Assembly (NCBI GenBank): GCA_949127685.1
Contig: CASBPW010000117.1
Span: 1 to 16,389, forward strand
Source: Candidatus Sivonenia alaskensis PMM_0068
Lineage (GTDB): Bacteria > Cyanobacteriota > Cyanobacteriia > Gloeobacterales > PMM-0068
DNA: 16,389 nt
Direction: 5' to 3'
Shown here: piece after piece, positions 5,987 to 13,431 of the stretch
How the letters are laid out: every line of letters begins with the position of its first letter
Numbering within the stretch: the first letter of the stretch is position 1
Program-made: the position numbers and the translations under genes
The notes under the pieces: generated by a model
What the model was told of the DNA's origin: nothing
The model's database searches: none
Seen by the model: the letters and a program-made list of their open reading frames with translations, nothing else

Positions 5987-6532
5987 TCAATAAATGGTCA
6001 CCGACGTCCCCATATCCACCAGTTGATACAGTTCGGCAATATCCTTATTGTGCATACGGATACAGCCATGGGAAGCCGATTTTCCTATGGAATCCTCTTG
6101 ATCCGTTCCATGAATGCCGAACTCGCCTACCTTGCCTTCGTGATACTGCACATAATATTGACCCAAAGGATTAGCTTTTCCAGCAGCGGTTAAAGCTCCC
6201 GTGCGAAAGCTCTGGAACACGGGATTTTCAATCTTTTTCAGGACGTGAAATTTACCCTGAGGGGTAGGCCAAGCGGCTTTGCCTACGGCTATTGGATATT
6301 GTCTGTAGATCTTCCCCTCAGTATCTAGGACTTGGAGGGTGTGGGAACGACGATGAATCACGATCTGGACGTTTGAATCGAGGTTATATTCCTTTTCAGG
6401 GTATTGGTAATTTCCCCAACCCACTTCCTGCGCGACAACGGGCTGAACCAAGCTAGAGAGTCCCCAGCCCCAGCCAGCCAAGCCCATCAAAAACCTGTGC
6501 ATCATAAGTTTATGATGCACAGGAAATTTCAT
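5987..6532 (-). CDS. Exported L,D-transpeptidase, YkuD domain
   Basis: The YkuD catalytic signature is complete: HGT at 141-143, then SIG and SHGCIRM with nucleophile C157 and supporting R159. These enzymes make 3-3 cross-links in peptidoglycan or attach proteins to it. The N-terminus is a signal peptide: basic HHK/HR, a hydrophobic LMGLAGWGWGLSSLV core and PVVAQ as a likely cleavage site near residue 35. At 181 residues it is a single-domain enzyme without LysM or other wall-binding domain. The start is uncertain: ATG 6532 has no good ribosome binding site, GTG 6520 follows AGGATG by 9 bases, and ATGs 6505/6502 still give a signal peptide. All lie in or beside the palindrome at 6494-6523. 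Confidence 0.9.
   Translation of the reverse strand: MKFPVHHKLMMHRFLMGLAGWGWGLSSLVQPVVAQEVGWGNYQYPEKEYNLDSNVQIVIHRRSHTLQVLDTEGKIYRQYPIAVGKAAWPTPQGKFHVLKKIENPVFQSFRTGALTAAGKANPLGQYYVQYHEGKVGEFGIHGTDQEDSIGKSASHGCIRMHNKDIAELYQLVDMGTSVTIY
6494..6523. promoter_or_regulatory. Perfect 30-base palindrome over the L,D-transpeptidase start
   Basis: CCTGTGCATCATAA-gt-TTATGATGCACAGG has perfect 14-bp arms with a 2-base centre. It lies in the first codons of the L,D-transpeptidase frame and includes the alternative start codons GTG 6520 and ATG 6505/6502. As DNA it could be an operator. As RNA it would form a 12 to 14-bp hairpin that hides these start codons. Confidence 0.6.
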
Positions 6533-6548
6533 CCTATAACCAGTCTGT

Positions 6549-7976
6549 TTAGTATTTTTCGGCGCGCACCCGTCCAGTGGTTAATTTCGAACGGCCAGAA
6601 GGAGAGAAGGTCCGCTTAGGACGGTCATCATAATTGGAACTAGAGAACTTACGCTCTGGGGGACGTTCTTGCTCTTCAGGAACCCCTTCAACGAAAGGTC
6701 CTTGTTTGGCAAAGTAGAGAGCCGCTGCCGCTAGCTGCAAAGCATCTCGCTCTCCTCTGAATCGTTCCAAGAATTTTTCATAACCAGCGAGGTCTGCTCT
6801 TTCCAGAATTGTTTCGAGGGTTAGGCGTAAAGCCTGTAGCTTCTGCGCTTCTACTTCTGCCAAGGTGGGTAGTTTCCAGACTTGGACCGCCTTCCCTGTA
6901 TGTCTTTCGACCGAGCTCATAAACCGACGTTCCTGAGGAGCGATCAGGGTAATCGCTACGCCCTGTTTCCCTGCTCTACCGGTTCTACCAATGCGGTGGA
7001 TATAGCTTTCTACATTCTGGGGTGGCTCATAGTTAAATACATGACTAAGGTCATTGATATCCAACCCACGAGCCGCCACATCCGTAGCGGTGAGAATGGT
7101 CAGCTGCTGGTTGCGGAATTTGTCTAGAACAAATTGCCGGGTCATTTGGTCGATATCTCCGTGCAGGGCGTCGCAACGATAGCCTTGGCCCTGTAGCTCC
7201 TGTGCCAGGTGAGCTGCATCCCGCTTCGTACGGGTGAAGATAATGGAGGAAGTCGGATTTTCCACAGCCAGAATACGGGTCAAGGCTTCCAATCGGGCAT
7301 GGTTAGAAACGGTATAGAAGCGCTGTTCGATTTGGGGCTTATTCGCAGCGGTAGGCGAAACGGTCACGCTCACAGGGTCTTGCAAATACCGCTGGGCCAG
7401 TCTGCGGATAGCAGAAGGCATCGTTGCAGAGAATAAAGAAGTTTGGCGCTCTTTAGGCGCATGCTGCAATATCTCTTCGACTGCGTCGATGAACCCCATA
7501 TCCAGCATCTGGTCGGCTTCATCCATCACCACCATTCTGAGCTGATCCAGCTTTAATTCTTTACGGTCTAAGAGGTCAATCACTCGGCCAGGAGTGCCTA
7601 CCACCAAATGAACGCCTTTTTGTAAGCGGCGGATCTGACGGTCAATCGGCTGGCCTCCAAAAACAGGCAAAACCTTGAGGTTGAAAGACTCCCCATAGGT
7701 ATGGATAGCTTCTGCAACCTGAACGGTAAGCTCTCTCGTTGGGGTGAGAATCAAGCCCTGGACCGAATTTTGCTGGATATCAATTAGTTGAATCATTGGC
7801 AACGCAAAAGCTGCTGTCTTGCCCGTGCCTGTTTGAGCAAGCGCTAATACATCTTGCCCTTGTAAAAGGGGAGGAATAGCCTGGACTTGGACGGGGGTTG
7901 GTTGTTCAAATCCCAACTGTTTTACGGCATCAACCAAGATTTGACTCAAACCGAGACTAGCAAATGTATGTTCCAT
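6549..7976 (-). CDS. crhR: DEAD-box RNA helicase, CrhR-like
   Basis: This 475-residue ATP-dependent RNA helicase has the motifs in order: Q motif (FEQPTPVQVQ, 23-32), AQTGTGKT (47-54), PTREL (79-83), GG (107-108), TPGR (128-131), DEAD (152-155), SAT (183-185), then ARGLD and HRIGRTGRAG. The C-terminal ~110 residues are family-specific and end in an Arg/Ser-rich tail suited to RNA binding. This resembles cyanobacterial CrhR, the redox- and cold-induced helicase, though the symbol is given by similarity only. ATG 7976 (MEHTFASLGL) puts the N-terminus where relatives begin. The frame continues to ATG 8057, which would add 27 unlike residues or mark a leader. The gene lies downstream of psrp3 behind a terminator-like hairpin. 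Confidence 0.92.
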   Translation of the reverse strand: MEHTFASLGLSQILVDAVKQLGFEQPTPVQVQAIPPLLQGQDVLALAQTGTGKTAAFALPMIQLIDIQQNSVQGLILTPTRELTVQVAEAIHTYGESFNLKVLPVFGGQPIDRQIRRLQKGVHLVVGTPGRVIDLLDRKELKLDQLRMVVMDEADQMLDMGFIDAVEEILQHAPKERQTSLFSATMPSAIRRLAQRYLQDPVSVTVSPTAANKPQIEQRFYTVSNHARLEALTRILAVENPTSSIIFTRTKRDAAHLAQELQGQGYRCDALHGDIDQMTRQFVLDKFRNQQLTILTATDVAARGLDINDLSHVFNYEPPQNVESYIHRIGRTGRAGKQGVAITLIAPQERRFMSSVERHTGKAVQVWKLPTLAEVEAQKLQALRLTLETILERADLAGYEKFLERFRGERDALQLAAAALYFAKQGPFVEGVPEEQERPPERKFSSSNYDDRPKRTFSPSGRSKLTTGRVRAEKY

Positions 7977-8135
7977 GAAGCATCCAAACAGGGTGTACAA
8001 AGACCCACCGTTTGCGACTGCTTTCATGTTGAGAAAAGGCTTTTCTGAAACATCCATCCCTTATTTATGTCGGAGGATAAAGCTCAATCGCAGGGGGTGA
8101 CTATATTAATGTAATCTAATTTGTAAATTTTTGCA

Positions 8136-8155
8136 AAGCCCCCCGAAGGAGGCTT
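8136..8155 (-). terminator. Terminator-like hairpin with UUCG loop after psrp3
   Basis: On the minus strand AAGCCTCC-TTCG-GGGGGCTT forms an 8-bp stem with one G-U and a stable UUCG tetraloop, 23 bp after the psrp3 stop. It is followed by TGCAAAAATTT rather than a clean T run, so termination may be partial and let some transcription pass into the helicase gene. Confidence 0.55.
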
Positions 8156-8178
8156 AACTTTTTGACCGAGAGAATACG

Positions 8179-8487
8179 CTAGGTTACAAAAAGTATTTCT
8201 GGGAACTTTTCCCGAGCTCCTTCTACAGAGGGATTTTCTTTCTTCAGTTGCCAGAAATTAATCACATCTGTAGCTTGCTGTAGCAGACCATAGCGTTCTT
8301 GCTGGTCAATCCACTCTTTTTTTTCCAATTGCACCTTAAGGGATTCCCAAGCATTCTCTTTTGGCCAGTTAAAATAGTCTGTAATGGGAGAGCGGCTGGT
8401 GTTATAAAGACGATCAACCCCCAATAGCAGAGATTCCTCGGACCAATATACTTTTAGGCTATATTTTTTTGCAGGTGTAGTGGTCAT
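8179..8487 (-). CDS. ycf65: 30S ribosomal protein PSRP-3 (Ycf65-like)
   Basis: This 102-residue protein matches the PSRP-3/Ycf65 pattern of cyanobacteria and plastids. It starts with a beta-rich LKVYWSEESLLLGVDRL, continues SPITDYFNWPKENAWESLK, then WIDQQERYGLLQQATDVINF, and ends EGAREKFPEILF. The family is a small-subunit ribosomal protein specific to the cyanobacterial/plastid lineage. A near-perfect ribosome binding site (AAGGAGGT) lies 4-5 bases before the ATG, consistent with a highly translated gene. It is transcribed alone or with the helicase downstream. Confidence 0.9.
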   Translation of the reverse strand: MTTTPAKKYSLKVYWSEESLLLGVDRLYNTSRSPITDYFNWPKENAWESLKVQLEKKEWIDQQERYGLLQQATDVINFWQLKKENPSVEGAREKFPEILFVT

Positions 8488-8668
8488 TGTACCTCCTTAG
8501 GGTTACATGGAAAATACAGGTAAGCCTTCAATTCCACAGGCTCACACTGTTAGAAACTGTTTGAACAGGGGGGCTTATTTTTACCCCGAACCAGAAAATA
8601 CTTACCTAAATTAACTAGGTTTTTGTCTGGGTAGAACTACTCAATCCTTTTTATCATACTCTTCTTGC
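8488..8668. other. Intergenic gap before psrp3
   Basis: The 181-bp gap holds the psrp3 promoter region and the end of the upstream tsaC-like gene. A short dyad ACCTA-N7-TAGGT followed by TTTTT (about 8605-8628) points rightward, away from the flanking leftward genes, so I do not call it a terminator. No small gene is visible. Confidence 0.4.
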
Positions 8669-9250
8669 TTACACTTCGTTAATAGACCCCCATGATTCCT
8701 TAAGGCTTTGGGGCAATGAAAATCTCCCTTCCCTAAGTAAAACCCACCGATCCTCTTTCCAGAGAACGATGGTGGAGGGAGAACCCGTAGCCTGTTCATA
8801 GGGGCCTGGAAACACCAGTACTTCCGGGAATAAGGCTTGAAATTCCGCTTTGGAAGAAACAGGGGGCTGACCGGAAAAATTAGCGCTGGTAGTAGCCAAG
8901 GGTCCAATCTCCATCAGCCATTCACGACCGATAGCGGGGACTCTTATGCCAACGGTTTCCTGGCCGCGATGGACAGCTTCTGGGACTAGCAGACTGGCGG
9001 GTAAAATCAGCGTCAAAGGACCAGGCCAACCATCATGAGCTAAGTCTTCCCATTCTCTTTTCCATCCTTGGACATAAGGTTTTAGCTGTTCCAGATCGGC
9101 CCCTAACAGAATTAAGGGCTTTGTGGGCAGACGTCGCTTCAAAGAATAGATCTGTTCTCCGTGTTCTGGCAAAGTAGCGAGGGCTGGCACGGTATCCGTG
9201 GCAAAACCGATCACTTTTCCTTGAGAAAGCTGGTCTCGAAGTTCTTGCAT
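8669..9250 (-). CDS. tsaC: TsaC/Sua5/YrdC-type threonylcarbamoyl-AMP synthase
   Basis: TsaC makes threonylcarbamoyl-AMP from threonine, bicarbonate and ATP for the t6A37 modification of ANN-decoding tRNAs. Seen here are FATDTVPALA (family P-T-D-T-V), SLKRRLPTKPLILL (basic nucleotide-binding segment), WPGPLTLIL, VGIRVP, ATTSANFSGQPP and STIVLWKEDRWVLLREG, all in the usual order. The length is that of the single-domain TsaC type without the Sua5 extension. The ATG at 9250 gives 193 residues. A TTG at 9301 would add 17 residues and overlap the upstream hydrolase by 16 bp; neither start has a strong ribosome binding site. It could be a YciO-like paralogue. Confidence 0.87.
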   Translation of the reverse strand: MQELRDQLSQGKVIGFATDTVPALATLPEHGEQIYSLKRRLPTKPLILLGADLEQLKPYVQGWKREWEDLAHDGWPGPLTLILPASLLVPEAVHRGQETVGIRVPAIGREWLMEIGPLATTSANFSGQPPVSSKAEFQALFPEVLVFPGPYEQATGSPSTIVLWKEDRWVLLREGRFSLPQSLKESWGSINEV

Positions 9251-9285
9251 ACAACTCAATGCTAGTTGGAAAATATGAGAAGAAT

Positions 9286-10173
9286 TTATGACAACAGCCA
9301 AGACCGAATCAAAGTATTCACCTGCTCCGGGACTTCATCATGGGGACAATGACCTGCTTCCAGATAGTGCTCTGTAAGTTGTGGGTAATGTTGGCGAAAT
9401 TTGGGGGCCCGAGTCTTTGCATTCATCCAAGGGTCTAAGGCTCCCCAAAGCATCAGGAGAGGGCAGGTCAATTGCTCTAATAAAACATCCAATTTTTCCC
9501 CTTGGGGCGTCTTAAATACGGAAGCGAACACTGCAGGTGCACCTGGATCACAGGAAGGTCTATAAATCTCTTCTATCAATTGTTCGGTAACCGCTGTTTG
9601 GTCCACATAAACTTTCTGAAGGACGCTACGAATCACCGAGCGTCGACGGACATACTGAAATAGCAGAAAGCTAGCCCAAGACTGGGTAAACGTAGACTTG
9701 GCCACCTCTCCCACAATTTTTTTGAAAGGATTGACGGGTTGAGGATGGGTGTCTGTGTCTGTAAAGGGACCGGCACAATTGAGGAGCACCAGACCCGCCG
9801 CTGAGGATGGGCGTTGGGCCGCTACGCATAGGGCGGAATATCCCCCTAACGAGTTGCCAACCAGTACCGCCGGTTGACCAATCACTTCTGTAATAAAGTC
9901 ATGGAGCTGGTCACGCCAGAGGTCGCCGCTGTATTCCCATGCGGGTTTTGCAGAACGCCCAAAGCCCAGTATATCGATAGCCCACACTTCAAAGTCCTCT
10001 TGGAGTTCGGCAATGTTCTTCCGCCAGTGATCGGTAGAAGCTCCAAATCCATGAATTAAGAGCATGGGTGGTCGTTGAGGATGCCTCTCTCCAGCCCGCA
10101 CATAGTAAATGGCTTGTCCTCGCCATTGCCAATAAGTGCCAGGGAGGGGAGCGGTAGTCAGGGAAGCTTGCAT
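9286..10173 (-). CDS. Alpha/beta-fold hydrolase
   Basis: This 295-residue hydrolase has HGFGAS (oxyanion region, about 41-46), nucleophile elbow GNSLGG (Ser ~108), the acid in WGALDPW (Asp ~247) and the catalytic His in EAGHCPHDE (~273). A helical lid lies between about 140 and 225. Members of this cyanobacterial/plastid group include esterases acting on chlorophyll-type phytol esters (pheophytinase-like), and the N-S-L-G-G elbow fits. The substrate cannot be read from the sequence, so no specific function is given. The tsaC-like gene follows at once, so the two are probably co-transcribed. The gene is divergent from the NnrU-family gene. Confidence 0.85.
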   Translation of the reverse strand: MQASLTTAPLPGTYWQWRGQAIYYVRAGERHPQRPPMLLIHGFGASTDHWRKNIAELQEDFEVWAIDILGFGRSAKPAWEYSGDLWRDQLHDFITEVIGQPAVLVGNSLGGYSALCVAAQRPSSAAGLVLLNCAGPFTDTDTHPQPVNPFKKIVGEVAKSTFTQSWASFLLFQYVRRRSVIRSVLQKVYVDQTAVTEQLIEEIYRPSCDPGAPAVFASVFKTPQGEKLDVLLEQLTCPLLMLWGALDPWMNAKTRAPKFRQHYPQLTEHYLEAGHCPHDEVPEQVNTLIRSWLLS

Positions 10174-10339
10174 AACTTCAAGAAATATTACGGGATGTTA
10201 ACTAGTATATTCCCTCACGCCAAGAAGACATCTCCGACCACGGAGGAGGTAGCGCAGAGGTTCTTCTGATTTCTGACAATTGGGTAGTACTGTAGAAAAC
10301 ACAAGCGCTTCTCGAAAAACTTAACAGGGAGCTAAGTTC

Positions 10340-11032
10340 TTGTCTTTTGTGGTAATGACTCTGTTGGTTTTAACCTTTGCTACGGTCCATAGCGGTCTAG
10401 CTGCGCTTAGGTTGCCGATAGAAAAACGCATAGGCGCTAGGGTCTATCGGATCTTGTTTGCCCTGGCCAGTATTGGTTTAGCGATTCCGATGCTCATCTA
10501 TTACTTCAATCACCGCTATGACGGTTGGCAGCTCTGGCTCGTACAGGATAGTGAATGGGTCAAAAGCTTTGTTTTAGGGCTTGCTGCTTTTTCTTTCTTG
10601 TTTTTGTATCCAGCCACCTTCAATTTGCTGGAAGTCGCCGCCATTCATGAGCCACAGGTCCGTATCTATGAAACGGGGATTACCCGCATCACCCGCCACC
10701 CTCAGCTAACCGGGATGTTTTTGTGGAATGTAAGCCATGTCCTTTGGATGGGCAGTGGTTTTGCCCTATGGACTGGGATTTTATTGACCAGCTATCACGC
10801 ATTTGCGGTCTGGCACGGAGACCGACGCCTGAGAATCCGCTATGGTAGGGCTTTTGAGGAGTTTAAGAATCGAACTTCGGTTTTTCCTTTTTTCGCTATT
10901 TTCCAGGGTCGGCAGTCTTTAGTCCTCACCGAATTTCTGCGTCCTGCCTATCTAGGCATTGCTATATTTGTATTTCTGACGTACTGGGCCCATCCTTGGC
11001 TAATCGAAACTTTTGCACAAACAGGTTGGTAA
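10340..11032 (+). CDS. NnrU-family membrane protein, Z-ISO-like
   Basis: This 230-residue integral membrane protein has about five or six hydrophobic segments (for example 4-23, 35-56, 72-93, 120-150, 205-218). The segment ITRHPQLTGMFLWNVSHVLW and several His residues are typical of the NnrU family. In plants the related Z-ISO isomerises the 15-cis bond of zeta-carotene using haem, and cyanobacterial homologues are thought to act likewise. The start is TTG at 10340, supported by AGGGAG 9 bases upstream; ATG 10355 is the alternative. The gene heads a rightward cluster 72 bp before the DUF4346 gene. Confidence 0.82.
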   Translation: MSFVVMTLLVLTFATVHSGLAALRLPIEKRIGARVYRILFALASIGLAIPMLIYYFNHRYDGWQLWLVQDSEWVKSFVLGLAAFSFLFLYPATFNLLEVAAIHEPQVRIYETGITRITRHPQLTGMFLWNVSHVLWMGSGFALWTGILLTSYHAFAVWHGDRRLRIRYGRAFEEFKNRTSVFPFFAIFQGRQSLVLTEFLRPAYLGIAIFVFLTYWAHPWLIETFAQTGW

Positions 11033-11045
11033 CTGTATTTATTCT

Positions 11046-11088
11046 TTGAATATTGATATGTAATGATTACTATAGATAGTACGTAATC
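11046..11088 (+). promoter_or_regulatory. Putative promoter with overlapping dyad before DUF4346 gene
   Basis: TTGAAT (11046-11051), 16 bases, TACTAT (11068-11073) resembles a sigma-70 promoter placed to start the cluster at 11105. GATTAC (11065-11070) and GTAATC (11083-11088) form an inverted repeat across the presumed start point, with inner ACTAT/ATAGT. The overlap would suit a repressor site. This is a visual match only. Confidence 0.35.
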
Positions 11089-11104
11089 TTATTCCTCATT
11101 ACTC

Positions 11105-11497
11105 ATGGTCAATCAGCTAGTCAACTGGAGAGCACGCATTGCTCAAACTGATAAAAAACTATCCGCACGTCATATTAATTTAGATCCTGCTGGATACTTT
11201 TTGGTTTATATAGACCGTGAAAATGGTCTTATCTGTGCAGACCACTACACGATTGTGGTGGATGAGCGCGGACTGGCCGTAGACCCTGAGACCGGGAAAC
11301 CCTTGTCTGCTAAAGGGCCTACCAAAAACGAATTGATTGCTCGATACAAGGCTCCCAGTGCTAAGGCTCTATGTGTCGATATTTTTGAGCAGGAGCAAAA
11401 TCCCGTTACCCACTTTAATCATGCGGCCTACCTAGGACGGGAATTCCAACGGGCAGAATTTGCCTTAGTATCTGGCGAAGAGTACGTTCAAGATTAG
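11105..11497 (+). CDS. DUF4346-type protein
   Basis: This soluble 130-residue protein has DPAGYFLVYIDRENGLICAD near the N-terminus, a middle segment with conserved-looking GPTKNELIARY, and AAYLGREFQRAEFAL at the C-terminus. These features fit DUF4346, a domain of unknown function found widely in cyanobacteria. No catalytic motif can be named. No clear ribosome binding site precedes the ATG. The zinc-ribbon gene starts 10 bases after its stop, so the two are probably one transcript with prmA and rsmE. A role tied to translation is only guilt by association. Confidence 0.72.
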   Translation: MVNQLVNWRARIAQTDKKLSARHINLDPAGYFLVYIDRENGLICADHYTIVVDERGLAVDPETGKPLSAKGPTKNELIARYKAPSAKALCVDIFEQEQNPVTHFNHAAYLGREFQRAEFALVSGEEYVQD

Positions 11498-11507
11498 TGA
11501 GGGAAGT

Positions 11508-11831
11508 GTGGTGGATTGTCCTCGCTGCGGCACCCCTACCTCGAATCGATGCTTGAACTGTCAAAACTGCGGCTACAGTTTAGAGTCCTACGGCGCTTTC
11601 AAGCCAGAGTTGTCTGCGGGCAGTAAGATTCTCTGCACCTCCTGTCGCTATGACCGTGATGATTCCTGTACGTTCCCTGACCGTCCCCAGGCAACACGCT
11701 GCACCCTCTATCGCTCCCTAGATCAGCCTACCCCTGTGGCCTACCGTCCTCGTTTTAATATCCGTAACTATATTTGGGTGCTTGTTCTAGGCGGGCTTTT
11801 GCTGGTCAGTGTAGGATTGACCTTAAGATGA
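11508..11831 (+). CDS. Zinc-ribbon protein with C-terminal membrane anchor
   Basis: This 107-residue protein is rich in paired cysteines: C4/C7 (CPRCG), C15/C18/C21 (CLNCQNCG), and a second set C43/C46 (CTSC), C54 and C65. That suggests two zinc-binding knuckles. A hydrophobic segment (IWVLVLGGLLLVSVGLTL, about 88-105) ends the protein and should anchor it in a membrane with the zinc domain in the cytoplasm. It starts at tandem GTG codons at 11508/11511, with GAGGGAAG just before. Its stop overlaps the prmA start as ATGA, so translation is coupled. Function is unknown. Confidence 0.8.
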   Translation: MVDCPRCGTPTSNRCLNCQNCGYSLESYGAFKPELSAGSKILCTSCRYDRDDSCTFPDRPQATRCTLYRSLDQPTPVAYRPRFNIRNYIWVLVLGGLLLVSVGLTLR

Positions 11832-12712
11832 CCGATTTATATGAACTGGCCCTAGAAGTTGCTCCCGCCTTGGAAGAGCTGGCCACCATCCGTTTAGAAG
11901 CCCTAGGCAGTCAGGGTGTGGTGAGTGAGCAGATCTCCACCCAACCGATGCTTTGGGTAAAAGGCTATTTCTCGCAAGCGCCTGATCAGGGCACCTTGAA
12001 CTCGCTGAAACAGCAATTGCTTGAGGATGCCAATCATTTAGACGTCCCTTTACCTATCCTGAAGACACGGCTTGTCCGGGAAGAAGACTGGGCTACGGCT
12101 TGGCAGCAATACTGGCATCCTCGTCCCGTGGGTGAGCGTTTTCTGGTTTGTCCTGTCTGGGAGACCCCTCCTCCAGAATATAAAGACCGACTCCTGATTC
12201 GTATTGACCCTGGTTTTGCCTTTGGGACAGGAGAACACAGCACAACCCGTCTTTGCTTAGCAGGGCTGGAGCAGTTGCTGATGGAAGGCCCTGTGTCCAT
12301 GGTGGCCGATGTTGGGTGTGGCTCTGGCATTTTGGCGCTGGGGGCACTCCTCTTAGAAGTTACGAAGGTAATTGCGGTCGATATCGACCCCCTTGCGGTC
12401 AAAGCTACCCAAATCAATCTTGAAGAAGCTGGATTTGCCGACCAAGCTACAGTTTTTGTAGGCAGTGCGGAGGATGTCCTGAAGCTTGCTTCGCCGGTGG
12501 ATGGTTTGGTCTGTAATATCCTGGCTGAGGTGATTTGTCAGATCGCTGAGGACCTCACCGCCCTAGTCAAGCCTGGAGGTTGGGGACTGTTTAGTGGTTT
12601 ATTGACGACGCAAGTGGCCATGGTGATGGAGCGATTAGAACCCCTTGGCTGGTATCGGGAATGCACCTTATCTGAAGAACCATGGGCCGCCCTGATTCTG
12701 TACAAAACTTAG
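11828..12712 (+). CDS. prmA: Ribosomal protein L11 methyltransferase
   Basis: PrmA trimethylates ribosomal protein L11 using S-adenosylmethionine. The 294-residue product has the N-terminal substrate-recognition domain (1-~110), then the linker motif PGFAFGTGEHSTTRLCL and the Rossmann methyltransferase core: motif I DVGCGSGILALGA, acidic loop AVDIDPLAV, and NILAEVICQ (the family N-[IL]-[AL] motif). The start ATG at 11828 overlaps the zinc-ribbon stop by 4 bp; an upstream in-frame ATG at 11774 lies inside that gene and would add 18 unlike residues. The next gene, rsmE, overlaps its 3' end by 31 bp. Confidence 0.95.
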   Translation: MTDLYELALEVAPALEELATIRLEALGSQGVVSEQISTQPMLWVKGYFSQAPDQGTLNSLKQQLLEDANHLDVPLPILKTRLVREEDWATAWQQYWHPRPVGERFLVCPVWETPPPEYKDRLLIRIDPGFAFGTGEHSTTRLCLAGLEQLLMEGPVSMVADVGCGSGILALGALLLEVTKVIAVDIDPLAVKATQINLEEAGFADQATVFVGSAEDVLKLASPVDGLVCNILAEVICQIAEDLTALVKPGGWGLFSGLLTTQVAMVMERLEPLGWYRECTLSEEPWAALILYKT

Positions 12713-13431
12713 CGCGCCTCTTCTGTGAACGACAACAGTTCACCGGGGAAGTTTTGCACTTAGAGCAGGCCCAAGTCCATTACCTGAAGAGGGTTTTGCG
12801 GCTTTCGGTCGGGAATCTTTTTGTCGCTCTGGATGGACAAGGGGGCTGCTGGAAGGCGATTTTAGAAAGTAATCGGGCTCATTTACTTGAAAAGCTGGAT
12901 AGCTTTGTAGAAGCCCCTTTTTCGATTGCCCTAGCCTGCGGGATTCCTAAGGGCGAACGCATGGATTGGTTGGTGCAAAAGGCGGTGGAACTAGGGATGC
13001 ATGACCTGTACCCCTTGGTCACAGCCCGCACCGTGGTATCAGATCCGTCCCCCCATAAAGTCCAACGTTGGGGAGTGATTGCTAGAGAAGCGGCGGAGCA
13101 ATCCGAACGCTCATGGCTCCCCAAGGTTCACTCTGTACAATCTTGGGCTAATTTTATGGATCCTGTTTCCACATCGTTAGGCCAAGATAGACTAAAGGTC
13201 ATTTGTTTAGCAAGGGGAGAGCGGAGCAGTTTGGGAAGCATTCTGAAAGCGCATGAGCCTAAGCCTGTTCTGTTGGTGACGGGGCCGGAAGGTGGCTTTA
13301 CACCGGAAGAAATAGCACAGGCTAAAGACAAAGGATTCATCGCAGCGCACTTAGGACCGCGCATCCTCCGTGCAGAAACTGCCCCTTTGGTAGCCTTGAG
13401 CTTATTGATAGGTGCCTATGAGACGAATTGA
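12682..13431 (+). CDS. rsmE: 16S rRNA m3U1498 methyltransferase
   Basis: RsmE methylates U1498 in the decoding region of 16S rRNA. The 249-residue product shows the N-terminal PUA-like part (HYLKRVLRLSVGN), then CGIPKGERMDWLVQKAVELG, a REAAEQSERSWLP segment and the C-terminal SPOUT knot with GPEGGFTPEE and LGPRILRAETAPLVAL. All catalytic-region motifs are present. The ATG lies 31 bp inside prmA in another frame, with only a weak ribosome binding site, so translation is probably coupled. The prmA-rsmE order is a common pairing in bacteria. Confidence 0.95.
   Translation: MGRPDSVQNLARLFCERQQFTGEVLHLEQAQVHYLKRVLRLSVGNLFVALDGQGGCWKAILESNRAHLLEKLDSFVEAPFSIALACGIPKGERMDWLVQKAVELGMHDLYPLVTARTVVSDPSPHKVQRWGVIAREAAEQSERSWLPKVHSVQSWANFMDPVSTSLGQDRLKVICLARGERSSLGSILKAHEPKPVLLVTGPEGGFTPEEIAQAKDKGFIAAHLGPRILRAETAPLVALSLLIGAYETN

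Noticed and set aside
5768..6193. Plus-strand frame of 141 codons with 21-residue peptide repeats (ILAGLTI..DH..YPLSM)
   Set aside because: It starts in front of and runs through tRNA-Arg, then through the 63-bp repeats and antisense to the L,D-transpeptidase. The peptide repeats are a by-product of a repeat length divisible by three.
7977..8057. 27-residue N-terminal extension of the helicase
   Set aside because: The family N-terminus begins at MEHTFASLGL, and the extra part shows no helicase-like sequence. It is kept only as a possible leader.
12034..12417. Minus-strand frames inside prmA
   Set aside because: They are shadows of the prmA codons, with Ser/Pro/Arg-rich composition and no start signal.
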